From the NCBI GenBank assembly GCA_029959195.1, contig CP114118.1, forward strand, positions 2,170,001 through 2,234,000: 64,000 nt of DNA. Reading direction: 5' to 3'. The notes below the pieces were generated by a model. It did not search any database, was not told the DNA's origin, and saw nothing but the letters and a program-made list of their open reading frames with translations. Numbering within the stretch: the stretch's first letter is position 1; each line of letters opens with the position of its first letter. Both the position numbers and the translations under genes were made by a program. Positions 11,457 through 22,662 of the stretch are shown here, piece by piece. The stretch comes from Dictyophora rubrovolvata (Eukaryota; Basidiomycota; Agaricomycetes; Phallales; Phallaceae).

Positions 11457-13453
11457 ATGGTTTCTCATCCATTTCATCCATTCTTGACGGGCAATTTTTC
11501 TCCCGTGCAAGACGAACACGAATTGACAGCTTGTTCTTTTACAGGTAGCATACCGAGAGAACTATGGGGTGGGCAATACGTCAGAAACGGCTCTAACCCT
11601 AGCTATTTTCAAGGAAACGAGAAACGGTATCATTGGTATGGTCAAAATATATAGAGCAAAATGGCTTCCACTAACCTCCAGTCGTCAATGGCTAGGTTCG
11701 ATGGCGACGGAATGCTGAACGGTGTGTAGTTCGAGCGTAAAGGGAATCTCGTCGAACCATGTTTCGTCAACAAATTTTTGGTAACAGACATTTTGCTGGC
11801 AGAAAGAAGGAAAGTTCTCATTAGTTCTCGTAATGTCAATTTGTAGTTAAACATCTTTTAGCTGTGGTTCAACTCTGCTTCCATCAATCACGACCCTAAT
11901 CTCTCCGTTATGCAATCCAATATATGTTATTTTTGATATAGTAAAGGCCGCTTTACTATGTCTTAAATGTCGTGTCTTCCGACTCTCCGTTGCTAACACA
12001 AACATTATTTACCATAACTCAACAGCTCTGGCAACCTGTGAAAGTGACCCATTCCTACAGGTCGAGTTGCCCACCTTAAAAACCATTGGATAGTGTGAAT
12101 ATACGACCACACCCGTTGTAAAAAAATTATCGATTTTTGAAGAATGGGCAACTAGTCACGTAAGTTTTATGAGTGCCTGTATATACACTTGGAGGAAAAA
12201 ATCGACTCACTTCCCCATCAAGCCTCGTGTAGATCCTATCACTTCCGAGTTGATTTTCTTTGGCTGCTCATTCCTACCCACCTATTTTCGCTACTCGGTT
12301 ATTTCCCCCGATCATTTCAAGTATCCTCTGCCTTCGCTTCTTGCCGTACCAATATCCATCAACTCCCCGAAGCTCATGCATGATTTCGGCGTTTCACTAA
12401 AGCATACTGTCATCTTGGATCTTCCCTTGACAATGAACCCTTTGAATTTACTAACGGGTAGTCCATTGTTTAATTTCGATCCAAGGTCCAGAAGTCGGTT
12501 CGGGATCTTTCCCCGTTACAATCCAAAACAAGTCAGATGGTTTGAATCCGAGCCCCGTGTCATATTTCACACAGCCAATACCTGGTCTGGACTTGGTGGC
12601 GACGTTGAATTCGTTCACATGCTAGTGTGCAGGTTCAGGTCACCTAAGTTGGTGTATTTGGCGGGTAATATTCCAGCTCCCGTGCCGACGCTCGACGAGG
12701 AGGATGTTTGCCACCTGTTTTATTATCGGTTCAATCTTTCTTCTCTCAATACCGAGCCAAGTTCGGCATTTACGCTATCAACCATACCTTTCGAATTTCC
12801 CTCAATGTCTTATGCTTCTTGCATGCAACATGCAAAATATATTTATGGATGCACTCTGCGTCAGGGTTCTTTCGATCTTTCTCTAGGTGGCGTTGCCGAA
12901 GTTGACTGTCTTGCCCGAATGGACGCTAAGCGTTTAATCGACAAGGGCAGAAATGGAGAAACGGAAAATGGCGTGGTGGATAGGCGATCTGTTCTGGAGA
13001 TTATTGAAGACAACCGTTTGAATCCTGATGACATGATAAAAATATTCGTCTTCGACGACCATCATTATGGGCAAGAATGCACGTTTGTACAGAAAGAAAA
13101 CCCTCAACATGAGGCTGATGGTTACTTGTTAACTTATGTTTTTGATGAACGACAGTTGCTGTCTGATGGCAGGCCCCGCGAGAATGCTGTTAGCGAATTG
13201 TGGATTATTAACGCGGGGGATATGTCTGTCGTTGTCGGTAAAATCCGTTTGCCACAAAGAGGTTTGCACTCTAGTTTGCAGATTTTTGTGAAAACGTCTC
13301 TAACGCCTGCTAGTACCCTATGGCTTCCATGGTAACTTTATCTCCGAAGAGAAGATCTTGACACAAAAGCCTCGAGTTGACAAACGAAATAATACTTTGG
13401 GCGAACCCCGCTCTCCTTTTTTTTTCAAGGTGGTATACAAGCAGTATACTTAA
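11457..13453 (+). pseudogene. Carotenoid cleavage oxygenase, probably disabled
   Basis: This belongs to the RPE65/carotenoid oxygenase family of Fe(II) enzymes that cleave polyene double bonds. The start at 11457 gives MVSHPFHPF, then SFTGSIPRELWGGQYVRNG, HW and FDGDGMLNGV. The large exon from about 12228 is fully open for over 1 kb and carries the family blocks MHDFGVSLKHTV, VIFHTANTWSGLG, IPFEFPSM and LPQRVPYGFHGNF. All four iron-ligand histidine contexts (TSHP, MHDF, FHTANTW, GFHGNF) are present. However, TAG is in frame directly after NGV (about 11730) and after LPTLKTIG (about 12086), where relatives have an aromatic residue. The exon pair joined near 11.83-11.87 kb has no donor/acceptor combination that I could find keeping frame. 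The last exon ends at TAA (13451-13453). It is either a young pseudogene, or the sequence has errors there, or the stops are bypassed. Retained conservation argues the damage is recent. Confidence 0.7.
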
Positions 13454-13570
13454 TTGAGAGGGGATTAAAATTACTCTGGTGTATTGTATATAATATGATG
13501 TGGCAGAGTGTTGCTGATAAATACATTAAACAATGGCTCTGAACAATGCAGTATGACATCCCTCCTGCGT

Positions 13571-14537
13571 TCATGTATTAGGGAGAGCTCCCCTGAGTTT
13601 TGCAACGCGTTCCTTTTCACGGTCAGACTCCTTGAAACGTTTCTTCGGTAGCATGACTACTGGGGGATCCCAAATCCCAAGTTCTTTTTTCATTTCATCA
13701 ACGTTCATTGCCCAGCGTTTCTCCCAATATACGTCGATTAGACATCGAGCGGATGCTCCGCACTTCAAGGCCCAGGGAACGTAATCTCTGAAAAGCCTTG
13801 TGCGTTGTTGCGATGTGAGCATGAATGGTCCAAATAACGCAGATATGGCGGCAACAGGGAGCCCAAAGTTTGCGAACTCAAAATATTTGAGTGCCAGTTC
13901 CGAGCTAACAGTTACGGGCATGGAACATAAACAATGATAAAAGTCATGACACTCCCGATACCGCTGCATAACATACGCCAGTTCAGGATCGGAAATATAT
14001 AGAACCTAATTTGAAAATTTCTCAGTTTGTGAGATGCCGCAAATGTCTGTGAAACCATACAGGCTCTCTTGTATCGGGAGTTACGCCATTCCGTTCTAAC
14101 CATGTCAAATATGTCCTCCCAAACGATCCATCGGGTAGGTTTTTTAGTGATTGAATGTTAATTGTTTCAGAATTAAGGCGAGGCCGTTCCTTCAATATTT
14201 GTCTTCCCTCCGCGCTTTTGATCATGACATCCCGAAGACGAGGTAAAGCTGGACCAGCCGTGGTTTCACTCAATGCAGAAATCATATCTAATTTGTGATT
14301 GAGGTTTAAGGTGTATTACGAAAAATGTTTAGAAAGAAACCCACCTGCCCGACGCGGATTATTGAAGGATGCAAGCATCGAGCCAGCGGCGAGAAACGCA
14401 TTCTCAAACCAATTCAGATGAATGTAACCTTCTGTGCTGGAGTATGCCCTGCCCTCTGATGAGGGAGACGTGGAATATAGTCGAATGACTCTTTTGCCAT
14501 AATGCACCAGCGAAGGAAAAGTGGCGGGATGGTGCAT
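13571..14537 (-). CDS. COQ4: Ubiquinone biosynthesis protein COQ4, mitochondrial
   Basis: COQ4 organises the coenzyme Q biosynthetic complex on the matrix face of the inner membrane. The ATG at 14537 gives MHHPATFPSLVHYGKRVIRL, an Arg-containing presequence-like N-terminus. Next come HLNWFENAFLAAGSMLASF and the segment LPDGSFGRTYLTWLERNGVT. The zinc-binding signature is present as HDFYH followed by Glu about 12 residues later (SSELALKYFEFANFGLP), and the conserved RDYVPWALKCG block follows. The stop is TGA at 13573-13571. There are three short introns. It is convergent with the carotenoid oxygenase gene about 120 bp away. Length and motifs match the family. Confidence 0.93.
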
Positions 14538-14841
14538 TACGATGAAGCAACCGGCGCAGTCGCGGCTGACCAATAAAATCAATTCGCACTGGAACGTAAA
14601 TTTTGATTCTACTTGATTCTATTAGACCAAATTTAAATATTACCAAAAGTTGAGATGGTAGTACTAGGAAAGCGATATTAATGGGCGAAAGCAATTGCAT
14701 CGAATAGAAGTAGAAGTAAAAGAGAAAAATGCGATGTTATAATATATAAGTGGATGTTAAGCAATGCCTAGGTCGAAATATATCGTGAGAGATGTTTTAT
14801 AATATTACTAGTCATGAATGAATGTTGAGAGACGGCTTGCA
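14538..14841. other. Gap between PSD2 stop and COQ4 start
   Basis: About 300 bp separate two minus-strand genes in tandem. It should hold the PSD2 3' end and the COQ4 promoter. It is AT-rich around 14700-14820. I see no further gene. Confidence 0.5.
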
Positions 14842-17800
14842 TCAGCTTTGCGGGTCAGTCGTCGACTTCAGGCAGCGAGCCTTGCCGATGTGCATACCAA
14901 CGCGGACTAAGGTCTCTAGCGAGGCACGAGAATTGATCAATAGATCCTCATCCCAGTGCACTGCGCCCTTTTCGAAAAGTAGAACGATAGTAGAGCCACC
15001 TATTGATATTTCATTCAGTATGTTAAGGACAATTGACAGTGGGAAGCTGAATAATAACGCACCGAACGCAAAATAACCAAACTCTTGTCCTCGCCGAACT
15101 CGCTCACCTTCCTCGGCGGTTGTGATGATACTCCCTACCATCATTGCACCAACACATATGGCAAAGACTTTGCCAAATTTGGGACTATATATTGGGACGA
15201 TTTTCCGGGCATTCTCTCCATAAACATCTAAAGTTGTACGGATTGCTTGTGGCTGCTATGTGGTCAGTCGGTGGATAAGGGCGGGGAGGGGAAAGACTAA
15301 CATTAACGGTATAATACTCTCCTGAAATGTACGTCATCTCGCCAATAGTTCCGTCTACAGGGGAATGGAAACGATGGTAATCCTGTGGCGCAAGACGGAA
15401 TATTGCTAAAGATCCATGAGAATATTTAACCGCGTCGTCTTTATATCGGTCACCGAGCAACCGAGCAACCGTAAATTCACGCCCTTTGATCCAAATTTGC
15501 GTCGCCTCATTTACTGAGTCAAATGCTAACATGCGACAATCGGCACCGCTGACGAGAACAGTAGGATCGTCGGGACTGTCTAGTGGCCTAGCACCCTCTT
15601 TGAGCTTACGATAGAAGAACTGATTAAAGGTCTCTGCATCTTATATATGTATCTGGGAGCACGAGAAAAACGAATAAATGCATACTGAACGAAGTCAACG
15701 GATCTCGAATCTCCGCAGTGTTGAGTTTATGAAACTCAATGAAAGCTGGTATTTCTCGAGCCGACTCGGGAGAATCAAACTTTAGACCTTGTTTGATCGA
15801 CATAGACTTCAGCATGCGTCTGGCTAAAAGAAATGGGTGAGGTATCAGTCGAATTAGTATCATTGATATACACACCTCGAGCTCCTTCCATTCTACCTTT
15901 CGCACCCTGTAAATAATCAGCAAACCTTCGTTCACCTTAATCGCCAAAATACCTTGTAAAGCAATCTAATCCCTAATCTCACATATACCTGCATCTTTTC
16001 CTCTTCCAGCTGACCTGTCATTCTGTTCTGTACAATAATATTTGCTGAATTCTAGGAATCATTGTTGTCATTTCGATCCGCTGGCACAATAAGTAAAACT
16101 GCCTACCGCCCCAAGCTGATATGCACCGCTGGATACCTTTGCGATGACTTTCGTGTACCATTTTCTCTGGGCTTGATTAGCAGTTACGAAATTACCAACC
16201 ATGATACGATCCACTCTTCCCCAATCTCTCGAAGCACATAATGCGATATGCGTTACTATATCCGCCTCTGCCTTACTTTTTAGACGTGGTCGGTGGCATA
16301 ATGGACACGTTTTAATATTGATAACTCTTTCGACTGCATCAAAATTTTGATTAAGATCTTCAGCGTCGGATGAACTAGCGGATGATTCCTGAGTTAAGCT
16401 AGCCATCACACTTGCAGATGGAGTTGTAGGCGGCTTGCGATCAGATGTTACATCGGAGGTGGAAGATGTTTGAGATGCAACTTCTTGGAGGGGACGTTGA
16501 GAGGATTCTGTAGGAACTGGCTGTGGTGGCTGCAGTGTATCCGCGTCGAAGCGATCAATCAATGACGATTGGAATAAATCCGGTCCAGCAAAATCCAACT
16601 GATCAAGCATTGGTGGAGATGACGAGTTCGTCAAGGCAGGAGTAATCGACGGACTAACGTCAATTTGAGTGGTTTCATCTCGGTTGACAGGCTTCTTCTC
16701 AGAAGTGGGGCGAGAAAGCTCTTGTTCCAAACAAATTATGGCTTGGTCAATGGATAACTCACCATCAATGGACTGGTCGTGTCTCGTCAAAAAACTGTCT
16801 AGCGTTTCTTTACTTAGTGTGGAGCCTAAGGAATCCAGCATGGATGAAATCTCCAGGTGAGAGAGCATGTCATCGGTAGCGTATTGACCAAGATACTCCC
16901 TCCAAAACCGCTGTCGAACTGCAGCATAAGGTTGATATTTAGCACGAAAGTTAATTTTCGGCTGGTGTTTAGTTTCCCACTGGGCTTCCTTAACTGGTGT
17001 CAGAGGCAGTGAATACTCCAACATATTATGGTCCAATTCAGAGACAGCAGGATAAAGACCCGTAGCTGGATCAGGTTTGGGGGCTTTATCCAAAAGCTCA
17101 GTAACATCCAACATTGCAGAGCAAATTTGGTCATTCCCAGAAAGCTTATCCCAATCGAGGATTTTGAAATTTACTTTGAAGGTTGTTTCATAACGCCGAA
17201 CGTGGAAAAGAAGCTTTTCGTCCCACACTGGATTCAATGAATGTCGAATAACCCGTGTCCGAAAAACTTTCTTTCCGAAAGATATGACCACAAAAGGGTC
17301 CATGTCCCAACCGAGGCGAGTCACTAGAACAGGCTTTAACAAAGTTCCAAAGGAGTTAAATTAAAAGGTAACAAACTATTTTTCAGCTTTGGAAGATCAT
17401 CCGCCGAATTGATTTCTAGCATGACAATACCAATTATGTCATTGCTAGCCGACAAATTGTACTCTATCTTCTTGGCTGACCATGATCTACGGAACTTGAG
17501 CTTTTTGCTCTTCTGGCTTGGATCGACAGGAGATATTGGGGAACGAGGGACTTCGGATGAAATCGTGAGATCAGTTTGAACCGACGTCGACGTATTCCTA
17601 CGGTTGAATTTAGGTAACAAGGCAACTGAGAGTGCTTTGGTTGTCGGTTTTGAAGGTTTGAGTTGTGAGTCAATCGACGGGGGGGTTAAAGTCGGTAGGG
17701 TAAGTGATTCTGAGATAGACTCAGAAACAGTTGTCAAAGTAGCTATCTCTGGAATAGGGGATGGATGATCTAGTGTATCTGGTTCTTCAATTTCCGAGTC

Positions 17801-18697
17801 TCCTTCGCCTTCCGAGCTCAAGCCGTCGTCTACGAATGCCGGGCCTCCTTTTCCTGAACGGATAGTACCAATTCCAATTGTCTAAAGTCAAAGATTAATA
17901 CCATATAACTCATCTATGAAATGATCCATACTGGAGCTGCACTATGCAATGACCTCACTGCGTAACCCGAAGCTTCCAGGAGTTCTTCATAAAGAGCATC
18001 GAAACTAGCAGCTGCAGGCGCAATATTATCTGGTATAATAAAGCCCATTTTAACGAATAGAGAGCCTGTGGGATGCGCTGAAGGCTTAGTTGAGACGATA
18101 GGATGCCATGAGGGCTACGATTCAATAATAAGTCGGAAGCCCATTGACTTAGGAATGAATAAATTACACACCTCGTTCTTTGGATCGGTAAAGGATATTG
18201 TTTGACCCTCTTTGAACCACTCTTCTAAGGGTAGAGCGACCTCACCAAGATAGTCTTTCCTAAACTTATCCTTGTCCCACAAGACCAATTCCAAGGCACC
18301 AAGGACGCTAACTACTGAGCGGTAGATGGGAAAATCGAATGTTGCCTCCTTCTGGTCCCACACTGGATTGAGAGTGCGCTTTGCGGCCGTTGTCTGTTGG
18401 CGTTGTCGAGCTAAAGAAACCACGACAAATCTTTTTTTGGAAAAAAGAGTGAATTTCCATGAATTCTGATACATTTGACCATGACATTACTCACGGGTCA
18501 CTTGCTCCATTCTTTTCTTTTGTAGGAATATCCTTCCCCGCTAAAACTTGGACTCTCAAAATCACAAGAGGGCTTTCTCCTGGTGCAGGGGCGAAAGAGG
18601 TCCGTTTGTGAACTCGTATACGTATAGGCTTGAGGCGCGTTGCCGAATGTGCAGCCGTCTTTAAAACACGACCTAATTTTCTTCTTGGCGGGGTCAT
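14842..18697 (-). CDS. PSD2: Phosphatidylserine decarboxylase with C2 domains (PSD2 type)
   Basis: This enzyme decarboxylates phosphatidylserine to phosphatidylethanolamine in the endomembrane system. The ATG at 18697 opens a basic N-terminus ([13 protein letters not shown]). A first C2 domain follows ([15 protein letters not shown], then [16 protein letters not shown] and [17 protein letters not shown]). A Ser/Pro-rich linker separates it from a second C2 domain ([35 protein letters not shown]) and an EF-hand-like segment ([12 protein letters not shown]). The catalytic domain contains the conserved His block [15 protein letters not shown] and the self-cleavage motif GGST, which makes the pyruvoyl group. 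An intron splits FAFG from GST. The protein ends [13 protein letters not shown]... at TGA (14844-14842). The C2-C2-PSD order is that of fungal Psd2. No defect was found. Confidence 0.92.
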
Positions 18698-18794
18698 ATC
18701 CGCATGAATTAAAAGAGATTTAAAGAGAAACGATTGAGAAACGTGAAGAGATTGAGCTTGGATTGCGTTGTATTAATAGCCGAGGTCTGAGGTG

Positions 18795-18800
18795 ACGCGT
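18795..18800. promoter_or_regulatory. ACGCGT (MluI-box-like) site upstream of PSD2
   Basis: ACGCGT lies about 100 bp upstream of the PSD2 ATG, within GTGACGCGTGACGC. In yeasts this core is bound by MBF-type factors. That it acts here is inference, supported only by the same core recurring upstream of other genes in the window. Confidence 0.35.
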
Positions 18801-18984
18801 GACGCGGCATTGACCTTTGGTCTGGCGTTGCCGTTTACGTCCAATTGATCCGGCAAACTCAGATCTGGTGATCTTACATATTATGGGGAAAAGACTTCTC
18901 TGCATTTTGTATATTTAGATGCCAATTTCTGTTTCTGTTTTATTTATATATTTGAAAATCATCGTCCTACACAATATTACTGTC

Positions 18985-20414
18985 TCACGAAGCTGTCCTC
19001 CGAATTCCTTTTTTCAAGGGGACCGCGATGCGGGAAGGACCCCCAAAGGTCTTAATTGTGGCGCTCACTCTAGCCTGGGATTGATTTGTACTCTCGGATG
19101 GTACTGCCGTAGCACGACTGGGAATTTTGCTCTCGAGCGCAGTTGCATGTTTTACAATTTGCATCTTCTGCAGTCGGGGAATTGTCTTACCCGGTGCACT
19201 CCTAGTGCTTCTGTTTTTCTCCAACGGTGGTCTGGGTAATACTTTCGAAGGGATTGTCGGAATGCTGTCCTCTGTGTCATCGGTTTCAGTAGCGCCTTGT
19301 AGACTGGTATGTGGCTTGAGTAATTGATGACGATTCAATGTAAATATTTTTGGCTTTCTTGGAGCCGGAACCACAATATCGAAGTGGGGGCTTGCTGTGT
19401 ATACCGGTTCTTTGTCAGACATTTTCAAATCTTTGTCAATGGTCTGAGAATTTGAAGTGTCTTTCAAACGATTAGGTGTCATTTCTGTGCGATACGAGCC
19501 TTTGATCGGAAAAGGTTGGGAATGCTCTTTCTTGTTCAAAGGTGCTTTTGGCTTTGGATCGTCGAATTCCTTGGTATTCTTTTGGGGATTCTTTCCAAAT
19601 TCAGCTGACGTGGCGATGAAGCAGTTATCCTATTAGCATTGTTAAATGGTTAGAAGCCGAGAACAAGCTTACTTGGCCTATGAGGGGTAACAAGAGCCTT
19701 GGCCTCCTGAGCTCCTTGGGGAGAAAATGGGCATGTGCCGATTTCATTCAAATATTGGAATGAATCTTCTTCCGAAAATACCGATAAAGGGAATAATTCC
19801 TCCTTAATTAGATCGACATTGGAACCTGGAAGCTTCTGTACGCTTGAGGAAAACGATGATAGTGACATAGATATGTCAATTGAGGAACGACGTCGATCAC
19901 GAGTTTGAGAGGGTGGGTTTAAATAACCAATGGCACAGGACATGACTTCTTCATTTTCAGGGAACGACGTCTGTGATGTCGGGATAAGTGATTCTGAGTG
20001 GGTAGTTATATCAGGGCAGACAAGTATGGGCATGGTCGTTTCGATATTTTCCGGTGTATTCATCTCTGCACAAAGAGACACTGCAATGTCAACTGAAGAC
20101 TCATTTTCTGTGGTCGGAGACCGGGCGTCATGCTGAAAGGGTTCTATGTCAATGACTTCGGATCCGATGTCCTCCTCTTCGATGTCGACCAGACGTCCAC
20201 TTGTCTGCGTTCTTGAGGGAAGTACACCCTTTCGTTCCGAAAAATGATCGAAGAAAAGAGCCATAAGATCGTCGGGCAACCTGCTTTCTTGACTTTTTTC
20301 GTCTTCCGGACATCCTGGAGTTTGTGGGGGGGACTCTGGCAACGGAACACGTAGAGCAGGGGAAAGTAAAGGATCAAAGAGATCTAAAACGCTTTGACGA
20401 GGTTTAAGAGTCAT
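18985..20414 (-). CDS. Hypothetical disordered protein
   Basis: I do not recognise this family. The true ATG is at 20414 (MTLKPRQSVLDLFDPLLSPA); the frame extends upstream only through a GTG codon. A 68-nt intron with a CTAAC-like branch site joins ...TPHRP to TEFGKNPQKN, keeping frame. The protein is rich in Ser, Pro, Thr and charged residues and is probably mostly disordered. An acidic first half (DIEEEDIGSEVIDIEPF) is followed by a basic Pro-rich second half ending KKGIRRTAS. There is no membrane segment or signal peptide. ACGCGT occurs upstream at 20540-20545. The layout resembles cell-cycle or spindle regulators, but I saw no motif that proves this. Confidence 0.7.
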
Positions 20415-20539
20415 AGTAGAATGATAGGGTAGTTTTATAGCTAGTACTTTAGTCAATCCGAGGAAGTGCTTAATGATGTCGAAGCGTGAACGAGAACAAG
20501 GTTGGACAGGGTCAAAAGACACGAATTCTGAATTCTAGT

Positions 20540-20545
20540 ACGCGT
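20540..20545. promoter_or_regulatory. ACGCGT site upstream of the 18985-20414 gene
   Basis: A single ACGCGT core lies about 125 bp upstream of the ATG at 20414, between that start and the OLA1 stop. A regulatory role is inferred from recurrence in other promoters of the window. Confidence 0.3.
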
Positions 20546-20643
20546 CGAGTCACATGATTGGTTACGTAAGCGACCCGAAACTGAGTCGAGGCAGTGCTTG
20601 TACAAGGTACATTTACATTTACGTTCTACATACACATACATAT

Positions 20644-22662
20644 TCACCCCGACTTCCAATAGGCAATATCTCCGTCCACCACTGCAAAAATTTTAAGTTC
20701 GTTATCTTGGTTGAGAACATCACAGGAACTTACTCTCGTAAGGTTTGCCTTGTTGCCGTAGTTTTCCAGCCTAAATGTTTGTTATTATCGCATTTTAACG
20801 AATAAAAATACCACGAACAGCTTTGACAGCGGCTTCGCTGCCATATTCCTTGAGATCATCATAACCCATGATTTCTCCGCACACGAATTTGTTTTCGAAA
20901 TCGGAGCTATTGAAGATAGGTATTGCAATTGAAAGTTCACGTATACGAAGGACCTACTGAATAACACCGGCAGCCTGAGGTGCCTTCGTTCCTTTTCTAA
21001 TAGTCCAAGCCCGAACCTCATCCGGACCGCAAGTGAAATATCGAATCAGCTATGATAGGGGTTAACACGGGCACTTATAAATATTGAGGACAATACTGAC
21101 GTCCAGGCTAGTATAACCGGCATGGGTAATCTTGCCTAATCCGCTCGTGGCGCCAATGGTCTTTTGTTCTTCTTCTCTCTGCTCCGGTTCAAGGGGCTGA
21201 AGCCTTTCTTCCAAGGCGACAGAAAATGGTATCAAAGGATCACCAGGATTATGCTCATCTATCCACGCTTTTATTTTAGGTAACCTGAGGTTGTTTAGAA
21301 TGTAGGCTGAACTGAACTAATTAGCGTAGCTGACCATTTGTTTTTCTTCCGAATATAATCTTTCTCGCTAAGATTAACAAGGTAGGTGACAGGCTTGGCT
21401 GTGAGAAGCGAAAGAGAGTTAACAACGTCAATCTAAATATAAAATGTTAATTAGCAACTAATACGGATCATTCTCAGAAAGGTGAATCAGGATTCTCATG
21501 ATTTCAAAAGATGGGGCGTTAATCCCTCTTCAACGAGCTGGGTTGAGAATTCGAGTATATGTACTCTTCATCCCGTAGCAGCACAATGGATTTAGACTGA
21601 CATACCTAACAGGAGAACAACAATTAGCATCATAATTCAATCACAGTAAAAATCAAAACAAAAATCAGCAAAGAAAATCATCTCAATGAAATACGGGGCG
21701 TTACTCCCTCCTCGATGAGCTGGGTTAAGATTTCGAGTGCAAGCACTCTTTGTCATCCTCGAACATGGAAGGTAAAAATTAAACTCAGAATAAGCATTCA
21801 CCTCTTTATTGTTCCAGTCGCCCTTTCGAACGTCTTTGCCTTCGTCCTTCAGGATCTTGAGAATTTTCTCTTGAGTGGCCTTTGCAAATGTCAGTTCATG
21901 CTTTGTAAAACGGAAGGAGAAGACGAAATACAATTTCTTCCGCACGCTGTCGACCAGCCAAACTCGAAGTGCCCAAAGAACGACCCATCTTTCGCGATGC
22001 CTCCAAAGCTTTTTCAACCCATTCAATATCTTTCAATTGTAACTCTTTTTGAATAATTTCCATATCACGGAGAGGATCAACATCTCCTTCAACGTGAATA
22101 ACTTCTGCATCGTCGAAAGCACGTACGACTTGAAAGATGCCGTCAACAGCTCGAACATGTGATAAAAAGGCGTTTCCTAAACCCGCGCCAGTGGATGCGC
22201 CCTATATACAAAAATTTAGTATAACCTAGAAGTAACCAGTCTCGCCTTACGTACAGCTGTAAGTCCGGCGATATCGATACACGTCAAAAACGCGGGTACG
22301 CGTGATGCTGGTTTGTAAACGTCGCACAGCCAATCAAACCGTGCATCTGGGACGGGAATCCGAGCTTCTTCTGGATTTATGGTAGCGTATGGAAAATTTG
22401 CCGCTTTACCCAGGTCTAATACTCCTACTGAGAATGGGATGAAAAAATTATCCGCGGTGGAGCGCACCAGTTTGCGACAATACGTTGAAAAAAGACGATT
22501 TCCCTACATTAGGAAGACCTAATGTAGTCACGTTGAAATGAGGGACAGCCTAGGTTTGACTTTTCAAAAAAAAGACTTGCCAACGATACCGATTTTCAAG
22601 TTATTACTCGGACGTCCAAGTAATACTTTTTTCTCGGGCGGCGCTGCTTTTTTTGGAGGCAT
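20644..22662 (-). CDS. OLA1: Obg-like ATPase 1 (YchF family)
   Basis: OLA1 is a cytosolic TRAFAC P-loop ATPase that associates with ribosomes and stress responses. The ATG at 22662 gives [13 protein letters not shown]..., then [20 protein letters not shown] (P-loop intact). The switch segment [16 protein letters not shown] and the G3 region [20 protein letters not shown] follow. The coiled-coil arm, then [16 protein letters not shown] and the TGS-like domain ([40 protein letters not shown]) end at [11 protein letters not shown] and TGA (20646-20644). The first intron (22580-22519) begins GCAAGT, so it is a GC-AG intron and splits the P-loop. The intron at 21801-21433 is 369 nt, far longer than its neighbours, and holds two snoRNA-like elements. 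All conserved motifs are present. Confidence 0.95.
21487..21573 (-). ncRNA. Intronic C/D-box snoRNA-like element, copy A
   Basis: This lies on the sense strand of the 369-nt OLA1 intron. It begins with a C-like box GGGATGA (one mismatch to RUGAUGA), followed by the hairpin GAGTACATATACTC. Next is CTCAACCCAGCTC, whose last ten bases AACCCAGCTC are exactly complementary to the conserved 25S rRNA segment GAGCUGGGUU downstream of the A-loop. A degenerate D' box (TTGA) follows the guide. Box D CTGA is at 21490-21487. By the +5 rule the target would be the C of GAGC, yeast C2948 by my count, which yeast snR69 guides. The match to copy B, the intronic location and the covarying hairpin support a snoRNA. 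No terminal stem is obvious. Confidence 0.65.
21665..21758 (-). ncRNA. Intronic C/D-box snoRNA-like element, copy B
   Basis: This is the second, diverged copy in the same OLA1 intron, placed upstream of copy A in the transcript. The C-like box is AGGATGA, with the same single mismatch as copy A. The hairpin is GAGTGCAAGCACTC; its two changed base pairs relative to copy A are both compensated. The guide CTTAACCCAGCTC keeps the ten bases complementary to 25S GAGCUGGGUU, followed by a degenerate D' (TCGA). The shared block GAGGGAGTAACGCCCC is of unknown purpose. Box D CTGA is at 21668-21665. The region just before box D differs between copies, so any second guide would have another target. Confidence 0.65.
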
